DNA from: Isoetes taiwanensis
Taxonomy: Eukaryota > Streptophyta > Lycopodiopsida > Isoetales > Isoetaceae
NCBI GenBank assembly: GCA_021234155.1
Contig: JAJEKV010000047.1
Location: forward strand, 794,494 to 858,493
Direction: 5' to 3'
DNA: 64,000 bases
The notes beneath the pieces are model-generated. The model saw only the letters and a program-made list of their open reading frames with translations. It was not told the origin of the DNA and searched no databases. The stretch's first letter is position 1, and every line of letters begins with the position of its first letter. Below are positions 11,740 to 24,953 of the stretch, piece after piece. Made by a program: the position numbers and the translations under genes.

Positions 11740-13192
11740 TGCAATGTAAAGTGGTTGGGGGCAAGGCCCAACTGAGGTGTGAGGTCACATCGTGATATTA
11801 AAACATCTGCTCGTCCGCTTCGTCGCCTACGTCCTTCCTTCCGGGCTGGCCGGTTCATCCGTCCGCCTGCAATGCGTCTGCCTCGGCCCCGCCCAATCCC
11901 CGCCCCGCCCCCCGATTCGGCCCCTTCTTGTCTGCCATCATCATGCGTCTGTCTTAGAGAAAATCTTAGAGAATTCAAAGGAATATTGAGAGAATATAAG
12001 GAATAACCCTTTAAGGAATCTAGAGGAATAGGATTCCAAGGAACCTTGAAAGAATCTTAAGAATCTAAGGTCAACGAGGGGAACTAAAAGAATCTTAGGG
12101 AATCATGAAGAATCTAGGGGAATTTCGAGAGGAGCAAAGGATGAACACACCCTCGAACCATTTTTCCTTTAACACCAAGCATCGCTGCGCTAAATGTCTT
12201 GTATTAACACTAGAGTCATCACATGATGTACCAAAAAAGATGTATTTGCATTGTTCACGTTATAATTCATATAAAATCAAAGGTTCAATATTCAATCAAA
12301 CCCTTCTTACATGTTAATATATGACGGACATACCTAAAAATACATCGGTCCCATTCTTAAGAGTTACGCTTAGGTAAAGCCAAGGGGGTCAAGTCAGTTT
12401 TGCTTCATGTTTAGATAAAGTAAAACTATCTTGATAAGAAGACTTTTATGATTCTTTTTCCTTATTTTTGTATTTTTCTTCATGAGTTAGAGAGTAAGAC
12501 ACAAAAAACTGCACCTCAATTCGACGCCTGAAAAGGGAGATAGGGTTACTCGAACATGCCAGGGCCAAAATTGTTGCTTGTCTGTTGTGAACCAATATTG
12601 GTTCCCATAAAGCTGTTCCCAAATCAAATCTCCAACTTTTGTAAGAAAATGAATTTTGAATACAACTAGTAGACAACTTGCTTTATCCAAGAAAAATGTC
12701 CATTAGCCTTGGTTTGAGGTTTTGAATTTTTCTTATTTTTTTTAGTACAAGTAAATGATAACTTATGTCGTCATTCTCCAAAAAAATCATATTATGAAAG
12801 GCTACCATGATGTGCAATCACCCAAAAAAAACAACATGTAAAAATAGCATAGCGTTTATTCTTAGAAAATCAAGAAACGTTCGTAAACCTGAGACCATTA
12901 TTGGTCCAGATTCATTTTAAAAACAAGAAGTCCCTCATACTAATCTATCTCACGTTCAATTGCAGGATATAAGTACCTCATGAGCTACTCCATTCTATAG
13001 AAATAACTAATGCTCATGATCTTGAGGTTTAGAATAAGCTTTCTAGCATCCATTCTAAGTTATCTGTTCTAGTATGTGTTCTACAGATTTTGTAAACATA
13101 TGCATTGAATGGTGGCCTTAAAGCTTGTATTTTCAAGCTTCCCAAATTGTGGAAGCAATGCAGAAAGAATTATGAACAAATATGAAAAGCCA
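11740..13192. other. Intergenic region with short imperfect repeats
   Basis: Between about 11950 and 12125 a degenerate GAATCTTA/GGAATCTA unit recurs roughly ten times (AGAATCTTAAG, GGAATCTAGAG and similar). The rest is AT-rich with no gene or element recognised. Confidence 0.45.
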
Positions 13193-13455
13193 ATAAGCAT
13201 AAAAATGGTTGGGGGATCTAGAGGGGAAATGAATATGGTGGGATAGACCATCCTCCTATGCCATTGATGTACAAGAGGAGTAGGATTAAAACGAAAACTC
13301 CGAGGGTGGGTTTTGGGGGTTTAGAAAAATTTCTCTTTTCTTAAGCATGTGTAGGTATTAGGGGTGTTGGTTAAAGGACTCTTTAATTGCAAATCATAGG
13401 GAACCGTTGCAAATCATATGATATTTGATTAGAAATACAACGCGACCAATCATAC
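13193..13455 (+). repeat. Direct repeat, unit 1
   Basis: Shares with the next unit, in the same order: AATAAGCATAAAAATG, GGTGGGATAGACCAT, GGTGTTGGTTA then AGGACTCTT, GGAACCGTTGCAAATCATA, and TTGATTAGAAATACAA followed by GACCAATCAT. Similarity is interrupted by small indels. Confidence 0.65.
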
Positions 13456-13467
13456 GACGAGTGCGAA

Positions 13468-13705
13468 TAAGCATAAAAATGATTGGGGGGTCTAGTGGGA
13501 AAACAAATATGGTGGGATAGACCATGGTCCTTCTTCTTAAACACATGATGGTATTAAGGGTGTTGGTTAGAGGACTCTTCAGAAAAAAAATTATTCTTTT
13601 TTCTATGGAGGTTCGAGTCCCTGGGGATTGGCAACCATTGCAAATCATAGAGAACCGTTGCAAATCATACGATATTGATTAGAAATACAATGTGACCAAT
13701 CATTT
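13468..13705 (+). repeat. Direct repeat, unit 2
   Basis: Second copy of the block beginning AATAAGCATAAAAATG. It carries an extra segment (about 13575-13630, including GAGGTTCGAGTCCC) between the AGGACTCTT and GCAAATCATA landmarks. Its right end runs into the inverted repeat at 13685-13832. Confidence 0.65.
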
Positions 13706-13832
13706 CTAACCATATTTGCACTTGTCGTGCACTGGCCATATGGGAGCCGTAGGATGGGCGAATCTGACAGCCGCATGGGTTGGTGGGCACGACGAGTGCA
13801 AATACGGTTAGAAATGATTGGTCGCATTGTAT
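13685..13832. repeat. Foldback: ~46-bp arms around a ~56-bp loop
   Basis: The left arm (13685-13730) and right arm (13787-13832) are reverse complements with about three mismatches. Core pairs are CCAATCATTTCTAACC with GGTTAGAAATGATTGG, and GTCGTGC with GCACGAC. Such long, near-perfect arms suggest a MITE or foldback element end, or a local inverted duplication. The element could be larger and share sequence with the adjacent direct repeats. Confidence 0.7.
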
Positions 13833-15831
13833 TGGTGCCATGATCATGATAAACTGCTATGTCTGTTTCCTAATGTTGGTCCACATGGCTTAGGATCATT
13901 TAAAAAGCCAGAATATCCTCATCTTAATCAGTTAAACTCGCCTTTACAATATGCATATTCCATGTATAGTACTATATTGGAGAAAATTAGTTGGTTGTTA
14001 GAATTGCATTGTTAACGGATAATGTTGAAGCACAAGCAAATTAAACCTATATGAATGTTCATTTACCCCTTCCAAAAGTATGTTAGAGAAGGTGGAAAAT
14101 CACCATATCATAATAATTAGAATGATTTATTTCTATACCCAATTTGTCCAATTGTGGACCATAATAGTCAAAATGCCTATTTATATTCAAATCTTGCATA
14201 TCGTAGAATGTTATTTTCAACATCAAATTGGAGATCTATGTTAGCGAAGGCTTAAATCCATAAAAAAAAATCTATCATGAAAAACAAACTAAGTTTACTA
14301 TTATGATATCTAAACTACAACACTCATAAGCAGGAAACATGCGTACTAAGTTTATGATAGTAAAAAGTAAGAAGATTTCTTCGTGTGTTTTGCACTAAGA
14401 CAATACAAACTACATTTCAAACTTCTATCACATATTTCGTCAATCATTAGTTGAAAAGAATGCAATGGTTCTATGCCATCATAGAACCATCATTTTTGGG
14501 AAGACGACATATCATTGGACTATCTTTATCAATTTTTTTTCCCTTTTCCTACTGTTTCTCTATATATTGGCATTGTCTTCTAGTTCATTTCTATCGGCCT
14601 TCTCTTTGAGCTTTTCCTTTCTTCCTTCTTCTTGTTTCTAGTTTCTCTTTTTGTTTGTATTGTTATATCTAGGCGTAGGTCCTTTCTTTCTTCTTTTTGT
14701 TTCTGTTTTTTTCTTTTTGTTTGTACCGTTTTATCTAGGCGTAGGTCTAGGTGTAGATCAATGCTCTGTCTTGTGTAGGTCTAGGTGTAAGTTACGGGTT
14801 TTTATGTCTCGTTTTAGAAGAAGATTTTAAGTAGATCTTGGTTATGGTTTATGTTTTGTGTATGATTTTTCTTTTATACTTCCCCTTTTTAAGATGCATT
14901 TCCTACCTGCTATAACTCAAAGTTCTTTGTATCTAGGAATTTTTGCAATTATTCTGTCCAAAGCTTCCAGTTTTATGCCAACAGGGTCTGCCGAGACCAG
15001 AAATCGGCTTTTTCTTCCTTTGATCTCCTTAGATTGAAGGTTCCTCGACCTATTCGGGATTAAAATACATTTCTTTCGCTGCTCTATTTGACTCTAAATA
15101 GATTCCACAGAACCGTTCTTTAGCCTACATCTTTGAACTTTCCAGATTGATTAGCCTAGCCGGCTCTATGACTACTTAACCAGGTCATTTATTTGATTTG
15201 TTGGTGCAATGCTTTTATCATTTCTTTGAACCTAGCATTTCTTCGGACAGATCTTTTACCCTTGGTAGCAAATCCGGCTGCATTTTTGGCCCTGTATATT
15301 TCTAACCCTGTATATCAAGTTGCGGTCGTTTCTTTCTCAGACTTATTGGAAATAATCTGAATTTCCTTTGCTGCTCTAATTGGTCTGGATTTAATCTTAA
15401 ACATCTCCGTAGAAATTTCTATTATTTTCATCTTTGATCTTTCAGTTTGAAGAGCCCAGTCAGTTGTATGGTTACTTAGCCTGCTCGAGTCTTCAAATCA
15501 CTCTTGCAGTAATGCAAAAATTCAGTGGGTTTATATTTCTTATACCTGTCACTCTTGGTCGAATTTCTAACCTTGTGCGGTTTTAGCCCTGTAGATCCGG
15601 CTCTGTGCAATTTTTAGCCCTTCATATCTGACCTCAATCTGATCATTCGACTCCTGATCCCTGCATTTTCGGCATCAACCTCATCAAATCGGCTCCTGGG
15701 CAGGCAGTTCGACGGTTTCGGCTCCTCCCTTAGGGTTAGCCCGATTAAGATTACTTATTTTTTGACAAGATTAGAGTTTTTTTGGTATGTGACTATTAAA
15801 TTTCCTTCCCCCTAAGATTTTTTTCGCCTAG
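13833..15831. other. T-rich intergenic region, no gene recognised
   Basis: Short open frames only. A segment of about 45 bp recurs near 14640-14670 and 14705-14740 (CTTTTTGTTTGTA followed by TCTAGGCGTAGGTC), and phrases such as TTTCTAACCCTGTATATC repeat around 15290-15320. The tone resembles a decayed retrotransposon or UTR, but nothing is identifiable. Confidence 0.4.
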
Positions 15832-16073
15832 CCCCTTTTTGGGTTGCCCCTAAGGGGCAAGCCCTTGTTGAGGTGGGTTTGTGGCATATGCTAGGTATAT
15901 GCCAATATATACCCGCATTATGCCAATGACCGCTAAAACCCATCATAGGTCAGTAATGCTCTGCTGCCCCCGCTGTCGGAGAGGAACCGGGAAACCGAAA
16001 CCGGGTGTCGCCGCCGAGGTCGGCAAAGATTGATGGATGTCGCCAATGTTGATCCGATTCTTGCATTTCCGCC
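15832..16073 (+). repeat. ~240-bp dispersed repeat, copy A
   Basis: Begins CCCCTTTTTGGGTTGCCCC, holds a near-palindrome (GGGTTGCCCCTAAGGGGCAA followed by GCCC), then GGTGGGTTTGTGGCATATGC, ACCGCTAAAACCCATCATAG, and ends TTCTTGCATTTCCGCC. It matches 19621-19865 nearly base for base, with indels. The two are direct repeats about 3.5 kb apart. Confidence 0.75.
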
Positions 16074-19000
16074 CCTTACCGCCTCTCTGTTTGAAACTTG
16101 GAGACTTAGGTTCCTTTTCGCCATCAAGAGCGTGGACATCCGCTCCTTGATGTATCTCAAGCGGACATCTGCTCCAAAGATCGACTTCCTTGGACGTAAA
16201 GGCCCATGGGCAAGCTTTCTTTGTCTCCGCTATGGTTTGTAAGGCCCATGGGCATGATTCGGCAGCTCTAAAAATAGGGTTCTAGTTGATTTGGTTCATT
16301 AGCTTGAATAGCACTTGAATTTTCTTTAGTAGATTTTGCTTCTAGAAAGCGAGAGTCTCCTTGTCGATCAAATGGATCTATCACGCCAGCCTAGATCGAC
16401 CCGAAAGCTCTCTCGCCGCATGTATAGCTTAAGTGCCGTATTTATTAATCCCGTATCGGGACTTGAATCATGGCTTCAATTCAATTGAGGCCAAATTTAA
16501 GCTCTTTCCTTTCTCTTTCAATATGAAGGCGTAAACGAGATTAGCAGCCTATGGAGCCCATCATTGACATGTCCGCGGCGCTTGATTTTTGGTCTGGATT
16601 TGCTCTTTTCTTCAACTATGGGAGCTAACAACAAAGACGCCTCGATCATATAATCTTTGTCTCTGAGAGTTTTGGGTTAAAATTTTCAAATATTTCGGAC
16701 TTGAACTCGGCTTCTAGGTTTTGTGCAAAAAGCGGTTATGGATGCAGAGGGAAGGCTTCAAAGATAATGTTATTGGGTCGTTGTTTTTGCAACACGATCC
16801 GCATATTTTCCGTAGTCGTGAATTTGAGCCTTTTTCGTCAAGGCTCGTGACAATGAGCGTGCAGGATTTGCTTCGAACTTTATTATTTGGTGGTTTATTT
16901 CGTTTTTGAGCAAAGATGGTTTGTTTGTGTACTATATGGATTGACTCCATATGCAAGATTGATTTTCATCGCGGTAAGCAAACTGTCACACGGTTGACGC
17001 TTTCGATAGGACACCCTCATTAATGCCTTGATAGGGATGTGCCAAACACTTTGTTTGCACCATATCTAAGAAAATATTTTACTTGCCAAAATCTGCTTTT
17101 GCTCCTTCAGACTTAAAAAATTATTTTATTCTTTGACATTTTTTCTCCAAGGACTTCATGGGATTCATTAATATTGCGGGGGAGACGCCGAAGGTTTCAA
17201 ATGCATCAAAGTATGGTGATGTCGGTTATGGGAAGGTATGCTCATCGTATGGTTACTATTTGCTTTGTTTTTTCCTTTGTTGGCTTGGTGAGGATGTGTA
17301 GTATAGATCATCGCCTACCTTTGTATTTCACATTTAACATATATACCGGATGGACAATGTTTGATTCGAAACATGCGAGGTATCCATCTCATCTCTTGAG
17401 CAAGTATGGAATAGGTTTGGGAATGCAAATTGGGATGATTTGGGTGCACTACAACCGATTCTTGCCACTTTTAATTGCTTAGAACAATGCAAGGGGTCTC
17501 CAAAGAAGGTATTATAACTAGTCCAGCCGACCATAATGCATGCTTGCACAGAGAAAAAATTGAACCTACGGCTCGCCGTTTTGCCCAACCCACATGGTCG
17601 GGCTTAATCGACTGAGAAACGCCTTCTTATAGAGTCCATGCTTGGCACCATGGTTTTTGTTTGCCATGTTTTCTTACTTTCATGCTTGATCATACTTGAT
17701 CCGTGGAACCGTGTATGGCGCACCGTGTTTTTGATTTCTCGCAGCCTTGATTCCTTTGAAGCACTTATCCGGCAAAATATACCCCGGATGTGGATTGCCT
17801 TTTGAAAATAATTTGCTAGGTGTCTCGCTTTAAGGCCTAAGCACATTTATTATGATCGCCATTGTTCTCGTTGGAAATTAACCAAATGCGCTTGAAAGCC
17901 ATTCAACCTGCAAATTGTGGTACATGGTTCTCTTTGCAAAAGAAAAGAGAGACATTGATATGGAAAAGGAATTCAAAAAGATTTCTTTGGAATATTTTCC
18001 AGTGAAGCTATTCTATGATACATAGCAAAAGACAAGTTTACTCACTTTTGTTCATGGTTTTGATGCTAAAACTATATTGCTCGTGATGAATGGTCATGAA
18101 TCTAATCAATTGACTATGATGCCAAATTATGCCGCAGAAGGGTAATTTCCTATCATTATAAGGGAATAATGGCAGTTTGGCTAATGAAGAGCTTCTTTCC
18201 AACTAGGTGCTAATGAAGATGTCAGAATCTAAAATTAGTACAACCATTATTCTCGAGTGTGTTCTCTCCTCCCCTAGGGCCAAGCTTTGTTTCCTTTGTC
18301 GGTTCTCAAGCTCTCGATTGATACACTAATATATCAATCCTACATTTGCACTTATTTCGTCCCTTATTTCTCCCCGAGTTTCTTTCTTTCGCATTTAATT
18401 TGGTCACCGTGATATTCTGCATCTTACATTTAGCATTTTAGCCTTCTAGAAATTTTGGTCCTTCGATTGGGGCTGATATTTTTAAGCATAAGCATACTGG
18501 TTGTCCCCAATACTTACTCAGGTCCAATTTTGCTCAAGATGTTAAAGGCCAGGAAAAGGGACATGAAAATTGGTTATATGATAAGAGTTAAGGGCGTGAA
18601 TAAGAACTAGAAGAGAAATGGTTTTTTCATGGTGTAAAAGATCAAGTCTCACAGGGTTATTATAAAGTGACTGCATACCAAAAGTCCATTGAATGCTTAT
18701 GATATGCCATTCTTGCTAATGAACCTAAATTCTATGCTAAAGCCTTCCTAGTGAATCGTGTTTGGAGTTTAAGATCTTTTGATGCTAATATGTTTTATCT
18801 TCACATGGATAAGGGGGGCTTCCTAATTCTAATTAAGATTTTGTTAATCCAAATGTTGATGTAAATGGAACACCGGTTGCCCATTATATAGAAATTATTT
18901 TGAGCCTTCCAATATGTACGGAAGGAGCACTTAATGCCAACAATGTCAACATGACTTTTCTTTGAACAATAACAATAATTTTGAACAATAACAATAATGT

Positions 19001-19620
19001 CATGCACCTTAGTATCATACTAATTTCTTCTAATATGGGCATCACAATTTCAATACTTCAAGTTTTCTTAATCTAAATGTTGATGTTAGTGGACACCCAT
19101 TAATTTGAGACCATATAATGGTTGTCCAGCCCCACATTATTGGCCTTCCAATGTTTATGGGGCTCGAAATGTTTATGGGCCCAATAACTATAGGTCGCCT
19201 CGTAGAAATAATTTTGCCGCTCCCAAATACGTATACTTCAAATAAGGGGGAGGCTTTCCAATTTCAATGGTTCAAGTGGTACACCCATTTATGTGCCAAG
19301 CTAATGTATCATAATATTTTTCTTCTAATATTGCAAGTAGTTCCAACAGGAGTTCCAAAAGTGTTCAAAGGAGAGCTTGGACCTGGGCAAAAGAAACCCT
19401 AGCTTGTCAACATGATAAAGGCTTGCACCTTGCAAAAAATATATCTTGTCAACTTTTTGAAAATGACATAAGTATTTGCATCCGACTTTATAGATACGTT
19501 GCATGATCTAGTGCCAAAGCCCATCAAATCACATCTAGCTAGAAACTAAACTTCAAATTTAGAAAACCTTCAAATTAAAAAGCACAAAGCCAACAAGATC
19601 CACGGTAGCACGTGAGTTAA
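16074..19620. other. Interval between the 240-bp repeats; possible decayed LTR element
   Basis: No intact ORF over about 100 residues. At 16030-16242 (+) a 70-residue frame contains PLTASLFETWRLRFLFAI, faintly like the LNGxNYxxWKxRF segment that opens copia-type gag. Around 17960-18180 (+) broken frames read EYFPVKLFYD and similar. Both are weak. Reading the interval as LTR-internal is an inference from the flanking direct repeats; no protease, integrase or RT motif was found. Confidence 0.25.
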
Positions 19621-19865
19621 CCCCTTTTTGGGTTGCCCCTAAGGGGGCAAGCCCTTGTTGAGGTGGGTTTGTGGCATATGCTAGGTATATGCCAATATAT
19701 ACCCAGTATATGCCAATGACCGCTAAAACCCATCATAGGGTCAGAAATGCTCTTGCCCCCAAGTCGAGAGGAACTGGGAAACCGAAAACCGGGTGCTCGC
19801 CCTTGCTCGAGGTCGCAAAGATTGATGGATGTCGCCGAATGTTGGTCCGATTCTTGCATTTCGCC
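19621..19865 (+). repeat. ~240-bp dispersed repeat, copy B
   Basis: Second copy of the block at 15832-16073, in the same orientation. Similarity starts at CCCCTTTTTGGGTTGCCCC and stops after TTCTTGCATTTCGCC. The flanks differ completely, so the repeat limits are sharp. Confidence 0.75.
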
Positions 19866-22840
19866 CGTATAATTGAGCTTCAAGCTAATGCAAGATTTGA
19901 GCTTCCCAACCCCGCACTTCCTTATTTTTATTTATCTTCGGACTCAGTATTTGGCATTGGCGTTTTCTTCAGAAATCCTTTGTTTCATTCATATTATCCC
20001 AAAGAAGCGTAATCGTGTATATTCACTTATCCCGGGCTGTTTTGCAATTTCATCGCGATAGATAACATCTTAGAGCTAATGGCTCGTGACTATCCTCCGC
20101 AGTTGAGGTTTTAGTGCGTAAGTCCATGGTCTTTGAGAAGATCGTGGCTTGTCTTTCGTGAACATATACCGCTTCAAACCGCAAAGATTGATGCGGAAAA
20201 TCACGTAAATATGCATTTCTTTATATGTAAGTTACTTTCCTACCTCTTTAGATAGTATGTGTAAGAGATTGGTTGCAAGGCTTGTTGTATTAGTGACCTG
20301 CTTTAAATGGACGAAAAATCTCCATCTACACTAGCAACTAGACATGCCATGCGATTATTTGAAGAAATCCGGCATTGCGATGGAACTATAGCATTGCTTA
20401 AAGATATGTGCGCATATTTTGCAGCATTTGACAAAGGATTCACATGTAAACCCAATGCATTCTTTGCTGTGGGGACAGGAATTTTATGCAATGGGCCAAG
20501 CAAAACTTCATAGTCATGGATTCACCACTGTGGATCGGGCCATCGCGACTAACAATCTGCAGTTTGTCTCTCGTGAGAAGCTACCGCTGTATTGTTTTCA
20601 AATGAGTTTAAATGTATAAACGTTATAGTTTTAAATTATGGGCTCATGTGCCCATTATATTGGAGGAATGGCACCGCTTTGGGGTCAATGGGCAAAGAAA
20701 TTGGAGAAGTGGTGTCAAGATAATGAAATGGTCACGCATGTATGTAAAGAGATTTAATGTCTTTCCCCGTAGGGAGAAAGAGATAATATATCATGCGAGA
20801 TTTTCATGTTAGCATGTCAGGATACCCCATATGTCATCCATATTAGCATGTTTGCCTATTTGTTAGAATTATATTTAGTGCTTTCATCTGACTGTCTTAA
20901 TCACTATAGCAGAAGTTGAATTCCTTAGACAAGTTTTGCAAGAAAAAATCATTTGATGGCCCATTTTTTAGGGTAAGGTATATGAGGAGCTTACTATCTA
21001 TACTAGTAGGCAATCCATCATGTATGTTGCTGCATTACTGCAATACTGATGTTATGTGGACTTTACTGATGTGGTTTTTCTTCTCAATAGCTATTGCAGG
21101 AAGGTAAAAGAGCTTGTTGTGCTTGTTGTACGACTATCCCTATCCCATCCAATTGTCTGTTTCAATGTGATAGACAATGAGAGGCATTTAAGCCTTGCTC
21201 TGGTGCAAAGCTGTATGGAACCTTGCTTTGGTGTATTGACTGTGGCATGTTGCCCATGGAAGAAATGTCTTAAAAACAAAAATGAAGCATCATCTCTCTC
21301 CACGGATACATGGGTATATGAGACATGGAAAAGATTGACTTTGCAAAAAGACAAGCCAGCTTTTATGGGTTTATCTCAAGGTGAAGCCATTCTTTACTTT
21401 AAAAAGTTGTCATGCCTTTGTTACGTTGTTCATGAGTACTTTGAATATCTTAAATTTCATTTATCCATCTTAAGTATCCCCGCGCATTGACCGTTGAATG
21501 CAAGCTTTTGACTAACAGAGAATTGTTTTGAATTGCGTGGTTTGCAAAGACTTCAGATCCTCTTGCAGAAATAGCAAATACTTGTTGCGTTTTTGTGATA
21601 CCACACAAAGAAAAGACATTTTTACCACTATTTGATGTGCAACATGCGCCATCTTTTGGTCATGTTTCTGAATTTGGTCATGTTTCTATAGCTCACCCAA
21701 ACATGCCATGCAAAACATCCTTTAGGAATTGAGCCGGTTTTGTCGGCTTCAGCAGGACATAGAGAGGAGACCGCACTACAAATTCGAGAAAAAAGTTGGG
21801 GAAGTTTATGAATTGCCATATCCTGGTACCATATAAAGACACGACATCTTTGATTCCCAAATTTTTTTGCAAAGATTTGTATGGGCACCTTTTTGGCAAC
21901 TGAGACAAAAAGTTCCTTGAGGTAACGTGTAAAGTGGTGTGCTTAAACAATTGGTTTACAAAACTTACCATTAGCTTCTCCAAAGGAAGTTTTAGCATAC
22001 ATAGTTATTCAATTTGAACTTTTAACATAAACGCGTTCAAATGATATCTACTTTTTAAATTCGAAGCAATCACATATGAATCGCTTAGTGTATTTGGCTC
22101 TAGCGAGAGATTTAATAGAATGAACCCAACCCAACTTTATTAGATCCTTTTACTCATTACTCAAAAACAAAAGCTAACATTTCTCTTTCCTAGCTCCCTG
22201 CATTTTGAATTTGCACTAAATTGCCTTGCATTATGGTTCCAATGTTAGTATCGCAACATGCGTCATCTTTTGGTCATGTTTCTGAATTTGGTCATGTAAC
22301 CGAACGCCAAAATTGTAAATAATACTTTTATAATATCTAGTGGTGTTCTCTCAGATTCATATCCGCTGTTGTGGTGCATCAAAGTCTAGGACGAATAATA
22401 GCATTGAACTTGTTGACTAAAATTTTCATAGGCAAAATTGCATGTTTAACGTAACATTCGATGATACCCTCTCACACCACTTTGAATTGTACAAGAGTCT
22501 TACACATGACAAGGGGCATCCGGGTGCATTAAGAACTTGGTATATGCTTTTTGCCCCGCCTTTGTTAGAAAGGTTTCAATGTGCTTTATTTTTTTTTTTT
22601 ACTAGAGGTCCGATTTGGTGTAAGTGTTTATGCTATTGTCGCCGATTACCTAGTCGGAAGAAACTCGAGGCGCCTTATAGAAGTGTAAAAATGTAGAGCC
22701 TACCACTTATTCTTGGAAGTCATTCTTGAAGCTAAAGGTTAGACAGATAGATATATATATTATATTAATATCCACTTATGAGATCCCTGGGTGATTTCTT
22801 GAGGGATATGACCGCGGATTAGGCTATTTAATCGAAAACT
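19866..22840. other. Intergenic region, no gene recognised
   Basis: AT-rich, with only short open frames. A 45-bp direct repeat is present at 21636-21683 and 22254-22300 (a CAACATGCG[CT]CATC start, then TTTTGGTCATGTTTCTGAAT). No element boundaries are visible. Confidence 0.4.
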
Positions 22841-22846
22841 AACAAG

Positions 22847-22857
22847 GGTATCAAAGC
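22847..22857 (+). other. tRNA-iMet primer-binding-site-like motif
   Basis: GGTATCAAAGC follows AACTAACAAG. Many plant LTR retrotransposons have TGGTATCAGAGC directly after the 5' LTR end (CA), complementary to initiator tRNA-Met. One mismatch and the spacing fit a decayed 5' LTR/PBS junction on the + strand, but I find no matching LTR copy or coding domain downstream. Confidence 0.3.
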
Positions 22858-24953
22858 AAGTATATATGCTCAAGAAGGTGTTGACGAATTTAAACTAGTG
22901 TAAAGCACAAGTAGGTACAGTCGAGGAGGAGTTGTAAGGATAAGGATGCAGCCCGGCATATAAGATTATTAGATGATAATGTGGCATTGGGGCTGCCAAA
23001 GGTCAGCAGCATTTGAGTTATTCATCGAGAAACAAGGAGGAGTTCAATCTGCAAGAGGTAAATTGCGAGGGTTTGAATTGGCCCTTTCCGCACCTAGAAT
23101 AATATTTTAGGGATCAAGGGTCAAATTCTTGTTGAAAACAAGAATCAAGTATCAAGTATTGTATTGTTTTGAAGTAGCATTTTTTATTGATTGTGAATCA
23201 TGACTTTGAAGTATGATTTAAGCCACTTCACCCTCGAGTCACGGAGGGCAACCCTCCGTGCGCAGCACCTTGTTCTTTTTGTCTATAGTTAGTTTTCATA
23301 TCTTTCGTTTTACCCAATGTTAGCCAGGATATTTACTTATTTCAAGTTACCCCCCTAGCATTAGGGACTTCATCTTTCTTGGCCTTTTCTTATACATTTT
23401 CCAAATGTAGGTTTCTGCCTTCATTCTTGGATTGTTGTTTCTAGTTACAAGTTCAAAGTCGAGCACTCTACTTTGTCTTCGCCTAGAAAATCTGTTCAAA
23501 GTTCTCACCATCAAACAAATACAGCAAGGCCACCTATTCCCTAGGCCTCCAAAAGCTTCTATCATGATCACTTCTATCAGTTGATTGATGTGAAATATCC
23601 TAGGGTGCTTGTTGGGGTTTGTTGCTTTTTCTTCTTACAAATTCAGGCTCAAGCTCTCAATAACATAAGAAGCTAGACACTCAATTAAACGATTCAAAAC
23701 TTGAATTCAACTATTTGAAGTCTTGGTAGGTAGTACATGCTAAATTAAGCAGCAAAAGAAAAATATATGCGCTCAACTAAATGAAGCTAAACTTGAATTC
23801 AACAAACAGGGCAATTACTCTAATTGATGCATACAATTATCAACTTTTAGTGCTCCTAATGGAGTGTAGAACTAATGTGTTTTGCGGTACCATCGTAAAT
23901 TGTGCCTTCTTAAAGATTAAGCCTACTTCTTTGTGCTTATTTATCTTCTCTTACAGATTGGAAAGACTTAAAATTTATCATGGCCAAAGAATGATGTCAA
24001 TTATTTTTAAGATAGATGTACATATATTAACTTGTATACCGCGATTATGCACTGTTATTAAGCCATGCTCAACCCCTTGCATGTGAAATCCTATATTTTG
24101 TACACTTTTTATGCTAGAAACCCTCTATTTTGCATTTCCAAGCAAGCGCATGATATGATGGTCCCCTGCCTTGATTCTCCCAATTAGGCTTGGCAGGGGA
24201 GGCCATCGTACATCACGCATCTATCCTTAAAGTAATTAACATCATTCTCATTGTCATGCGAACCCTTACTTCCAGGTTAATTCTCGATGCAACAGACCCA
24301 ATCCAAACTATGATATGCAGGCATGTCCAACTCATTATTATAATCATTATACTCTCTTCTTCCTCCTGATCCCAATGGCATATTATGAACTAGGATAAAT
24401 TCATATAACTAATCGGATTAATTGAACCCAAGATTCTTGGGTTTCAAATGGATCCTAAATAGAAAAGCCTAACAAATGCATGTTTATCTAAACTTAATGT
24501 TTTACTATATTTTGTTACATTATAAGGTTTGGCTCCTACATCAATTATCAAGGATTTGTTACTTGAACGATATCATAGAGAATTCTTTGAACATTCAGGG
24601 ACTAATTAATTCAAAATCCATGTACCAAGTATTTACATCAACTAAGATGATAAGAAGACACTAGAAAGAAAATCGCCCAGCTAAGTATTATTCTAATTGT
24701 TAATTATTTTAGTTTTTTGCTTTTTCGAGGGCAAGGTTGTTTTTATATTTCATTCAAAGAAAGCACATATGTAGGTCTACCTTATATGGTAGTCTCTGAA
24801 TCATTTAGAACTACATAAATCATGGATTATTATAACTCCACAGTACAAAATTGGTGCCTACCAAACATATATCTCGGATTAAGTCCAAAAATAGCTACTA
24901 AATTAACTTATCCTGCCACAAAAATCTCAAATTTTACAGACTTCCTACCAAGT
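22858..24953. other. Intergenic region downstream of the large coiled-coil gene
   Basis: No gene recognised. A perfect 9-bp hairpin CACGGAGGGCAACCCTCCGTG lies at about 23239-23259, with short repeats such as TCAAGTATCAAGTATTG nearby. The region just left of 24954 is the 3' UTR side of the minus-strand gene; I could not pick a clear poly(A) signal there. Confidence 0.4.

Noticed and set aside
13600-13640. tRNA T-arm-like text (GAGGTTCGAGTCCC)
   Set aside because: The T-loop consensus is matched, but no acceptor stem, anticodon arm or D-arm can be paired around it.
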